From Platanthera guangdongensis (lineage: Eukaryota; Streptophyta; Magnoliopsida; Asparagales; Orchidaceae), in assembly GCA_039583875.1 (NCBI GenBank), contig CM077167.1:152909010-152973009 (forward strand): a stretch of 64,000 bases of DNA. Reading direction: 5' to 3'. The notes beneath the pieces are model-generated. The model saw only the letters and a program-made list of their open reading frames with translations. It was not told where the DNA came from and ran no database searches. Made by a program: the position numbers and the translations under genes. Position 1 is the stretch's first letter. Every line of letters starts with the position of its first letter. Of the stretch, positions 1 through 7,446 are shown piece after piece.

Positions 1-564
1 AACAAAGCGAGCTAAATGTGTAAACTCCCGATAGTACTACAAAACTGTCTTGCTTCCTTGCCTCAACTGCAGGAACCAGTCCTCCAACTCATCCCTCGCT
101 GACTGAGGTACAAAATGCTCCAGTAAGGCTGTCCTGAACTCCTCCAAGGAAATGTCTGCACTATCCACTCCAATGAAGGTGGTGTCTAGTAACGACTTCC
201 ACCACCTCTTCGCATATGACTCTAGACATGACACTGCCAAAGTCACAGCCTCCTCCGTCGGGCATCTAATACCGGCCAACATCTCGTAAATGGTGTCCAG
301 CCACACCTTCATACGAACTGCGATCTCCGTCCCGAGATAGGATGGGGAGAAAGCCCCCGGAAGACGCTCAACAAATTTGCCCCGGGATTTGGCTGAGGAG
401 CCAGAGCCTGCTGAGCCCTGAATATTGAAACCGAAATTCGGTCTCTTGTGGAGTTCACCCTTGGAGAATGGGTGATCGCACACCAACTTCGCTTCTATAA
501 GCAAAATAACAAGGGAAACAAGGAAAACCTGACCCAAGGGCTCGACGGGGAGGACCCACCACAT
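1..564 (-). pseudogene. G0 Ty3/gypsy gag fragment
   Basis: Part of a retrotransposon Gag (capsid) protein on the minus strand, running off the left edge. Recognisable Gag signals are a WWKSLL segment, an FRTALLEHFVPQSARDELED stretch and FLQLRQGSKTV, which match the conserved Retrotrans_gag helices of plant gypsy elements. An in-frame TAG near position 37 breaks the protein just after SKTVL, but the same frame goes on to the window edge with residues reading like YREFTHLARF, so this is a decayed copy. The start is uncertain: the first Met-led reading begins near 564 and its first 25 residues look hydrophobic and unlike Gag, so the true start may lie nearer 480. It lies downstream, on the minus strand, of a leader, primer-binding site and LTR, the usual gypsy order. 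Gypsy gag is confident; the lineage cannot be assigned. Confidence 0.75.
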
Positions 565-1430
565 GCCCGGAAGATCTTAGAGCACTTCCCCTCCTTAGCC
601 AAAGGCCGAGCTAAGGTATCCTCAGAAAGCACTTGAGATACGGAGCAAGAGAACACAGGAAGCCTTCTTTCTGAGGTACCCCTTGGGTCCTAATTATAGA
701 TTTCTGAAAATGGCCTGCAAATAGCCAACCTCCGCTGTCCTGAATGGCTATATGCAGTCCAGGCTATGGGCAGGCCTGCGGGGGAAACATAGTAAAAAAT
801 ACCTCAGAGACCTGGGAGAGATCGACTACCCCTGAAGATCCTGCTCGCCTGCTGTTTGCCGAGCTCCATAGGGCGAGTTCGAGCTGGCTACTATGCTCGC
901 CCTTCGATCTGTCTTCATTAATCGAGCTCAGCTCGACGAAGCCCGAGCTTAACTTGGCGAATGCCGAGCTTGGGGTCAACAAATGCCAAGCTCGACCTTC
1001 AGATTTCCCTGCCGAGCTCGCCTGCTGCCTTCAGATTTCCCTACCGAGCTTGCCTGTTGCCTGGGCGATCTGAACTGGCCGGTCTGGTTCCTGGCGACCT
1101 CACTCGCCAGATACGGAGTTGTACACTAAAGGACTCCAGAATAGCAGTCAAAGTCTGGCCTATCTCTATATGCTGAAATCGAGCCAGAGCTAGCGGGGGT
1201 GGAATCACGTTCTGAGCCTAAAATGCCCCTTGCTGGGGAGTAGGGTTCGTCATAGGCTACAAAGGAGAATTTTAATTGTTACACGATAAAGGAAAGGAAG
1301 AAAACATATTGGACTTTTGCATGTGATTTCCCCTTATGGGCACACCATTGTTTCCGCTACTAGTTTGTCCCGAAACTAAGCTCGCGCGGGTGGCCCAAGG
1401 TTTTGTGGACTTATTTTTCTTCGGACCAAA
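565..1430 (-). other. G0 5' leader (non-coding)
   Basis: About 870 bases between the gag fragment and the primer-binding site. No convincing gene. The segment 830-1075 is rich in GAGCTCG/CCGAGCT words and holds a roughly 31-bp imperfect repeat (CTTCAGATTTCCCT followed by CCGAGCT, near 998-1060). Short ORFs here are not supported. Confidence 0.5.
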
Positions 1431-1447
1431 CCTGGCTCTAATACCGG
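1431..1447 (-). promoter_or_regulatory. G0 primer-binding site
   Basis: On the minus strand this reads CCGGTATTAGAGCCAGG, close to the complement of the 3' end of initiator-Met tRNA (consensus TGGTATCAGAGC). It directly abuts the LTR beginning TGTAAG at 1450, which fixes the orientation of the element as leftward. Confidence 0.65.
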
Positions 1448-1449
1448 TT

Positions 1450-2279
1450 TGTAAGACCCCATTTTTTTGCCACCCATAATCGACGTTTCACGGTGACACC
1501 TTCGCTCGGGAAGGTCGACACTACAAAACGCCAACCCTGCAAGAACAACAGAATCACCAAAGATGCGGAAGCTTATAAAAGAAGACAGTAAATACCAAGT
1601 ACACAAAACATATCACATATAAACATATAGCATGAACCATAGCATGTCCAAGAATAAAAAGAGTATCGAAAAAGATGAGCAGAAGGGTAAACGGGCTTAT
1701 GCCTAGTACATCAGAATCCTCACTACAAGGTCACTCGCAGAAGCTAATAAAACTAAACACTCACGGAGCCAGAAGCGCGTGCTCCTGTGTTAGACTGACC
1801 CACCTCCATGTGCACCGTGCCCTGCTGTTGCTGCCTCTCCACTGCTGCCTATCTCCCATCTGGAGCCCCTGAAAATAAATATGGTCCACCGACCGTTAGT
1901 CATAAGACTAAGCCAACTTTCATCCCCGCCTCCCCCCGTGACTCCTAGGCACCGTTTGGGAAGGGGGATAGGGAAGATATTGAGGTGGATAAGTGTCAAA
2001 GCAGTTGGTGGTGGACCTAAACTAGCAGTGACATCACAGAGCTATATAGATGGACAATAGTAATATTATAATACTAAAGTAAGGCAGTAAAGTAAGTACA
2101 GTAAGAGAGCAAACTATATTGAAGAATAACCTTAACTTATATGAATGTCCATACAAACATATAAGTAACGGGGTCTTTTGCAAGGCTCCCATCGTATAAG
2201 CTATCACATACTAGGTTATATGATGGGGTGTCAGGTTTTATGCAAGTATGAGTGTAGTGAAATGTTATGCGGATGAAAT
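1450..2279 (-). repeat. G0 5' LTR, part 1
   Basis: LTR of the minus-strand gypsy element, starting at TGTAAGACC next to the primer-binding site. A minus-strand TATA-like CTATATAG lies at 2042-2049, which suggests that the R/U5 part is to the left and U3 to the right. Element N1 interrupts it at 2279/2280, duplicating GAAAT (2275-2279 and 19707-19711). The rest of the LTR should therefore resume at 19712. The outer end was not located. Confidence 0.5.
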
Positions 2280-3210
2280 TGAAATAAAAAGGATAGATCT
2301 TATTTTACTCTAATTAAATATATATGTTATAAAAAAGAGTGTGAATAGCACAAAAATAAAGAAAGAGTGCAAGCAACATAGATGACACAAGGATTATAAT
2401 GGTTCCCCTAAACTTGGGTACATCCACTCTTCTACCAACCTGATAGGAATCCACTATAGGTTTTTGATCAGGTGCCCTGCCACCACAAGATCTATTTTTT
2501 CAAGGGAGATCTCACAACCCTTTTGAGCTTTTGATTAGGTGCCCAAAAACCAACACAGGTTTTTGATCAGGTGGCCTGCCACCAAAGGTTTACTTTGAAG
2601 GGAGTAAAAACCCTGTACATAAGAAAGAGAAAATAAATTGATGTTGTCTTCTCTATCAACAGTCAGCGAGAAGACTAGTGAATGGTTGATGATGTCAAAG
2701 TTCCCCCTGAGATGAAGATTTGTTTAGGAAACTGAGAGCTTTGCACAAGGTGTAGGCCTTCAGATTGAATAAGATCTTCAGAAGCTTCTTGGACTGATGT
2801 TGATGAGTTGTCCCTTTGAAGCCTGGAGCAGATGATGAATAATGTTGTGTATGAGTTGTTTGTTCTTCACAGATTCACTGATTCACTTTGAAGAAGAACA
2901 TCAGAAGTAGATTTGTTTCTCTATTCTCTCTCTCTCTCTCCTGTACTATTTGTAATAGCTAATCTATATTCATTGTCTGATCTTGATTCTTTTTTTTAGA
3001 ACATTTGAATTTCCTTTAACTGTAATAGTAGAATCATTCCCGAGAAATGTAATTGCCTTGGGAGATAATTAGCATTTAAGCCATAATTAATGTTGTCATT
3101 CAACAACTATATTCCTTAAGAATATTAGACATTAAATTTGAGAATCACAAACTCCTGTGATTAAGGCTTCAATCAATCTGTTAGCTGTAAAATAAATAGG
3201 CCTGGAATTC
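2280..3210 (-). repeat. N1 left (3') LTR, part 1
   Basis: First 931 bases of the left N1 LTR; on the element's own strand this is its distal end. It aligns along its length with 18420-19350, for example in the blocks around GGATAGATCTTATTTTACTC and the repeated TTTTTGATCAGGTGCC words near 2460-2590. It holds the conserved stem-loop block at 2398-2428. C1 is inserted after 3210, duplicating AATTC. Confidence 0.85.
2398..2428 (-). other. Conserved LTR stem-loop block (N1, left copy)
   Basis: Minus-strand AGTGG...CCACT-type hairpin block. In this copy one outer stem is mutated (AATGG on the plus strand instead of AGTGG). The inner CCC/GGG pairing remains. Confidence 0.45.
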
Positions 3211-3355
3211 TGTTGGGTACATTGGTCAAATGTACCTGATTTGAAGAAGCCTCACCTAACTCAATGATATACATCAGAATGTATTTGATGTTTGTTTGAG
3301 TTACTTGTGCAGGTTAGTTATACACTGGACTGAAGCTGAAAATTTCTAAGTCCAT

Positions 3356-4209
3356 GTGTCGACACCCAGAGGGAAAGTGTCGACACTTGAGAAAGCTTGT
3401 GTCGACACCCAGACAAGCAGTGTCGACACTTGGAGTCATTGTGTCGACACCTGGGAAGAAGTGTCGACACCAGTCAGAAAGTGTCGACACTTGGAGTTGT
3501 GTCGACACTCAGTGTAGAAGAATGCAGAAAAGCTGTGTCGACACTTGGCAGAAGTGTCGACACCTAGAAGAGCTGAGTCTACATCAGAAAGTGTCGACAC
3601 TTGGAGTTGTGTCGACACTCAGCAAAATTCTGCAGAGACTAAGTACAAGTGTCGACACTCAACACAATGTGTCGACACTCAATCAGCAGAGTCAAAATAT
3701 GAAGAATGTGTCGACACTCAACACAATGTGTCGACACACACTCAAAGGAGTCAACACTTGAAGATTGTGTCGACACTCAGCACAATGTGTCGACACATAA
3801 CCAGAAGACTCAACACTTGAAGAAAGTGTCGACACAAGGAGCTGTGTCGACACTTAGCAAAGAACAGAAAAGTTGTAAAATATTCTAAGTACAAGTGTCG
3901 ACACTAAAGGAATGTGTCGACACTCAGCTGAAGAAACAAGATTGAAGACTTGTGTCGACACCAAGAAGCAGTGTCGACACTTGACAGTTTCAACACATGA
4001 AGATGTGTCGACACAAAGGAGATGTGTCGACACTTAGAAGAATACAGATAAAGAATGAAGTACAAGTACTTGTGTCGACACTCAATTTCAGTGTCGACAC
4101 ATGCAGAAGAAACTGTGTCGAGACATACAAGGAATTGTGTCGACACCTTGTAGACTTGTGTCGACACTTACACAACATGTGTCGACACTTGGTCTATAAG
4201 TGTCGACAC
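3356..4209 (+). repeat. Phased GTGTCGACAC palindrome array in C1 5' LTR
   Basis: I count 32 perfect copies of the 10-bp palindrome GTGTCGACAC, with decayed copies between them (for example GTCAACAC, GTGTCGAGAC). Start-to-start steps are mostly 18-22 bp, or 34-40 bp where a unit has decayed: 3356, 3377, 3399, 3420, 3441, 3461, 3481, 3499 and so on to 4200. That is about two helical turns. The array falls into sub-blocks headed by CTAAGT at 3346, 3639 and 3885, each exactly 7 nt before the next TCGA core. All frames through it give meaningless CRH/VDT/VST peptides, so it is not coding. A cis-regulatory U3 array is the best reading. Confidence 0.9.
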
Positions 4210-4366
4210 TTAAGAACAGAAAGTCTCGACACTAACTGACAGTTAGTGAGATTTCAAGAAGTGACTGGTTGACATGACAGCTGCCAATCCAGCCGGTCTA
4301 CAGCAACTGTCAAAGAAGTCAAAAGTCTGTTATAAACCGGATCAGCCGGTTACCATAAAGGAAGCC

Positions 4367-4374
4367 TATAAATA
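4367..4374 (+). promoter_or_regulatory. TATA box of C1 5' LTR
   Basis: TATAAATA in the context GCCTATAAATAGGC, about 160 bp after the palindrome array and before the inferred R region. It is repeated at 15371-15378 in the 3' LTR. Confidence 0.8.
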
Positions 4375-4844
4375 GGCACCCACAGTTTACAAAAAAGTTG
4401 TTAAGTGGTTAAGTTGTTCACAATCATTACTTGTTGTGAGAATAATTGAAGTGGTTGATCAGATTAAATCAAGAAGTGATACATAGAGGATCAACACAAG
4501 AAGATCAGGCAGTCCAACTGCAGATCTAAGTAGTTGGAGAGAGAGAGCTCCAACCAAGGATTCAGTCTTTGGAACTAAGGCTGAGAAGAACAATTCAGAG
4601 TCATCTGGATTTCAAGAAGCAGAGATCAAGGATCAACTGCAGAAGATTCAGACTAATTCAGTTCTACTCAAGAAGCTTTGAAGAAAGCTAAGTCAGTTTG
4701 GATCAAGCTGAGTTCTTCCAAGAACTCTTCAAGAAACTCTCAACTCCTCTCATCCTTTCTGAGTTGTAGAGTTAGCATTTGTAATTTCTATTTTAAACTT
4801 GTAAGATCCATTGGATCTGAGTGATTGTAAGCCTATTTTATAAA

Positions 4845-4995
4845 GGCTGAGGGTAGGGCTTGGTGCCTGAGTGTAGGAGTTGAAGAACTCTGAGTGTAGG
4901 CCTTTAATTGGCTGAGTGTAAGCCTTGATTGGCTGAGTGTAGGCCTGGGTGGCTGAGTGTAGGCCTTTTGGCTGAGTGTAAGGCTTTGGGCCTGA
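4845..4995 (+). repeat. GGCTGAGTGTAGGCCT tandem repeats (LTR R/U5)
   Basis: About seven imperfect copies of a unit containing CTGAGTGTAGGC, spaced roughly 20-25 bp. The same repeats lie in the C1 3' LTR (about 15850-16000) and in C2 (about 42990-43160 and 53950-54120). A shorter GAGTGTAGGA version is in XL (22510-22620). The function is unknown; the position is downstream of the TATA box, so it should be transcribed. Confidence 0.7.
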
Positions 4996-5074
4996 GGTAG
5001 GAACCTTGTTGGGTTCTGAGCTAGTGGAGAAGTTTGGCCGAATCTAGTACACTGCTAGATAGGCGAAGGGGGAA

Positions 5075-5105
5075 AGTGGATGTACCCAAAGATTGGGGAA
5101 CCACT
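5075..5105 (+). other. Conserved LTR stem-loop block (C1 5' copy)
   Basis: AGTGG (5075-5079) can pair with CCACT (5101-5105), and inside it CCCAA pairs with TTGGG around an AGA loop. The same two-tier fold is in C1 3' (16079-16109), both C2 LTRs, XL, and on the minus strand in XR; N1 and N2 carry degenerate versions. It lies downstream of the TATA box and about 175 nt before the primer-binding site. Confidence 0.65.
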
Positions 5106-5282
5106 ATAAAATTAGTGTGTCTTCTGTGCTGTGCTGTGCTGTGAATTGAATGCTTAATTTCTGTATTTGCTGTTAGCTGTAGTAATCAGTGAAAAACTGT
5201 TGTGCTGCCAAACAAAAGTCAAAAAAGGTTTAGGTCACCTATTCACCCCCCCTCTAGGTGTTTAGGTACCATATCTTTCAAG

Positions 5283-5294
5283 TGGTATCAGAGC
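5283..5294 (+). promoter_or_regulatory. C1 primer-binding site
   Basis: TGGTATCAGAGC, exactly the complement of the 3' end of plant initiator-Met tRNA, two bases after the LTR terminus. Confidence 0.95.
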
Positions 5295-5393
5295 GAGGTT
5301 CCTCAAAATCAGGACTAACTGTCTGAGGAGATCCAGTTTGGCAGATTCAGTATAAGTCAGGAAACAGGAAACAGTTTCAAGAAAATCAAGAAC

Positions 5394-7433
5394 ATGGGTT
5401 CTTCAGAGAATCATAAGGAGTTGGGTTCAATGAAACTACCTATATGCAGAAAAGAGATCTTTGGGATCTGGAAAGAGAGGGTTAGGCTTTTTATGGAAGC
5501 CTCTGACCCTAGGATATACATCACAGTCAAAGAAGGGCCATATGTGCCCATGAAGATTTCAGTATTGGATGCAAATCAGAGGACTCCAAAGGATTTCTCT
5601 GAAATGACCAAGGATGAGATTGTCCTAGCAACCATGGACAAAAGAGCACAGAATATAATAGTTAGTGCAATTGATGATGCCACCTTCCAGAACCTTATTC
5701 ACTGTAAAACTGCAAAAGAAATGTGGGACACCCTCATTGTCTATATGGAAGGTTCTGAAGAAGTAAGGCAAGATAGGAAGTCCTTGCTTAATCAAGAATA
5801 TGAGAGCTTTAGGCAAGGAAGAGGAGATAGCATCACTGAATGCTACAAGAAATTTTATAGAATTGTAAATGAACTCATGTCATATGGAAGAGAGTTCACA
5901 AACTATGAGTTGAATGATAAATTCTTAAGGTCCCTCACCAAAGACTGGGACACCAAGATCTGTGCCATCAGAGAAATGGCAAAGTTGGGAGAAATTCCTC
6001 CTCCCACACTTTTTGGCAAGTTGTTATCTTATGAGATGCAATTGTCAGTGAGAAAAGAAGAAGAAAAGTCAACAAGGACTGAATACAGAGAAAAGACTGT
6101 TGCCTTTAAGTCAGATGTACCCAGAAAGAGCAGGACCAAGTCATCAACTCCTCCTCCTGAGGTAGTTGAATCAGAATCTGAAGAGTCAGAAAGTACAAAA
6201 TCTACAAGCAGTGAAAGTGATGAAGACTTTGCTGCATTCACCAGACATTTTCAGAAGTTCCTTAAGAAGAAACAGTGGAGGTCTAGACCTTCATCTTCCA
6301 AAGGGAAAGAGGTTCAGTATCAGGAAAAGAAGCCTTCAAAGAAGGACAAGAAAAGGACCAAGACTAGTAAGGCAACTGGATCCAAGATAATTTGTTACTG
6401 CTGCAATAGACAGGGCCATGTTATTGCAGACTGTCCTGAAAGAAGGAAAGAATCCAGTGACAAAAAGAAAACACACTTCAAAGGAAAGAAGGAGAAGTCC
6501 TTTGTTGCAAAGAATGAGAAGACTCTTTCAGATATGTCTTCTTCAGACACTGAGACAGATGCTGAAGCCTATATTGGGCTATTTGCTGAAGAAGAAGAAG
6601 AGTTTATGCAGATCATGGAATCTATCTATGAGCAAGAAGACTGTCAAAGCCAAGGACTGATGGCTTTGACTGAAAGTACCAAAAACCTGGAGCAGCCAGG
6701 ACCCAGTCAGGTACAAGGTTTAACTCAAAGTTCTGATTTCAGTTCTAGTTCAGAGTCAGATTATTCTTCATCAAGTGATGAGAATATATCTGAGTCTGAG
6801 GGAGATATTCATCAACTCCTAGATGAATATCAAGTACTATTGCAAGCCTATAAGAAAAGCAAGACCCTAGCCAAAAATTTGGCCAAGGAAATTGCTGATC
6901 TCAAGGCAGCTGCAATAGATTATGAGAAGAATTATGATCAAAAACTGAATGAAGTGGCCAGGCTGAAACACATTACTGTGATTCAGATGGGTACTATTAC
7001 ATTTAAGAATGATCAAATTAAGAAACTGGAGATTAATCTTCAGAAGGAGAAAGAGCTAGTAGCTAGGTTTTCAAAACCTAAATCAGTGCTACCCTTGATT
7101 GATGATTTTGTTCATCATAAAGGAAAGACTGGACTGGGATTTGTTAATCCAGCTAGGACTGTTCAGAATCAGTCCAAGTCCAAGGGCAAAGCCCCAACAT
7201 TCACTAAGACTGCTGTAGTTAAGACAGCCAAGTCTGTACCTAAGCAAAGGTACAACAAATTTGAATGTTGGTGCTGTGGCAAAGTTGGCCACTTTGCTTT
7301 GGACTGTTGGCACAATGCCAGTGCCAAAAGTAGTAGCAAGTTACCTGTTGGAAAGCCAGCAGGTAGCTATGTCAAGTTGCAAACTAACAATCACCAAGGA
7401 CCCAAGTTTACTTTGGGTTCTAAGGTTCATTAA
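5394..7433 (+). CDS. gag: C1 Gag, capsid/nucleocapsid protein
   Basis: Intact 679-residue Gag. It would package the element RNA into cytoplasmic virus-like particles. Residues about 10-220 form the copia Gag domain (DUF4219/UBN2 type, with IWKERVRLFMEA near the N-terminus and EMWDTL further on). A Ser/Glu/Lys-rich tract follows. A first zinc knuckle, CYCCNRQGHVIADC, sits at residues 334-347. Then comes an acidic, serine-rich, coiled-coil-like region (about 380-590). A second knuckle, CWCCGKVGHFALDC, starts at residue 625. The start is the first ATG after the primer-binding site, leaving a 110-nt leader. It ends in TAA in the same frame as pol. The two knuckles nearly 300 residues apart are unusual; C2 and XL show the same arrangement. 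Gag identity is secure. Confidence 0.95.
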   Translation: MGSSENHKELGSMKLPICRKEIFGIWKERVRLFMEASDPRIYITVKEGPYVPMKISVLDANQRTPKDFSEMTKDEIVLATMDKRAQNIIVSAIDDATFQNLIHCKTAKEMWDTLIVYMEGSEEVRQDRKSLLNQEYESFRQGRGDSITECYKKFYRIVNELMSYGREFTNYELNDKFLRSLTKDWDTKICAIREMAKLGEIPPPTLFGKLLSYEMQLSVRKEEEKSTRTEYREKTVAFKSDVPRKSRTKSSTPPPEVVESESEESESTKSTSSESDEDFAAFTRHFQKFLKKKQWRSRPSSSKGKEVQYQEKKPSKKDKKRTKTSKATGSKIICYCCNRQGHVIADCPERRKESSDKKKTHFKGKKEKSFVAKNEKTLSDMSSSDTETDAEAYIGLFAEEEEEFMQIMESIYEQEDCQSQGLMALTESTKNLEQPGPSQVQGLTQSSDFSSSSESDYSSSSDENISESEGDIHQLLDEYQVLLQAYKKSKTLAKNLAKEIADLKAAAIDYEKNYDQKLNEVARLKHITVIQMGTITFKNDQIKKLEINLQKEKELVARFSKPKSVLPLIDDFVHHKGKTGLGFVNPARTVQNQSKSKGKAPTFTKTAVVKTAKSVPKQRYNKFECWCCGKVGHFALDCWHNASAKSSSKLPVGKPAGSYVKLQTNNHQGPKFTLGSKVH

Positions 7434-7446
7434 TTTGTTTTGCAGG
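7431..7446 (+). promoter_or_regulatory. In-frame gag stop followed by a splice-acceptor-like tract
   Basis: The gag TAA is followed directly by TTTGTTTTGCAGG, a pyrimidine-rich tract ending in CAG|G. Gag and pol are in the same frame on both sides. C2 keeps the same arrangement (TAA at 45575-45577, then TCTGTTTTGCAGG). This suggests that Pol is made by stop-codon readthrough or from a spliced RNA; neither can be shown from sequence. Confidence 0.5.

Larger units (their letters stand above)
3211..5280 (+). repeat. C1 5' LTR
   Basis: 2,070-bp LTR bounded by TGTTGGG and TTTCA. From 5' to 3' it holds the phased GTGTCGACAC array (3356-4209), CCGGT-containing sequence, a TATA box at 4367, GAGTGTAGG repeats (about 4845-4995), the conserved stem-loop (5075-5105) and a C-rich run before the 3' end. 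Transcription would start near 4400, so the array lies in U3. Confidence 0.95.

Noticed and set aside
3356..4209. Regularly spaced short repeats resembling a CRISPR array.
   Set aside because: Units are only 10 bp palindromes with about 10-bp spacers, inside a plant retrotransposon LTR, with no cas genes.
3356..4209. Auxin-response elements, since each palindrome contains TGTC on both strands.
   Set aside because: The two TGTC motifs overlap within one unit, unlike the spaced everted repeats preferred by ARF dimers. Possible but unsupported, so not annotated.
3314..4239. Clusters of short ORFs on both strands rich in CRH, VDT and VST tripeptides (also in the arrays at 14318-15243, 41491-42299 and 52431-53263).
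   Set aside because: They are the automatic translation of GTGTCGACAC in every frame. The pattern appears equally on both strands, is not codon-biased and lies in U3 of an LTR.
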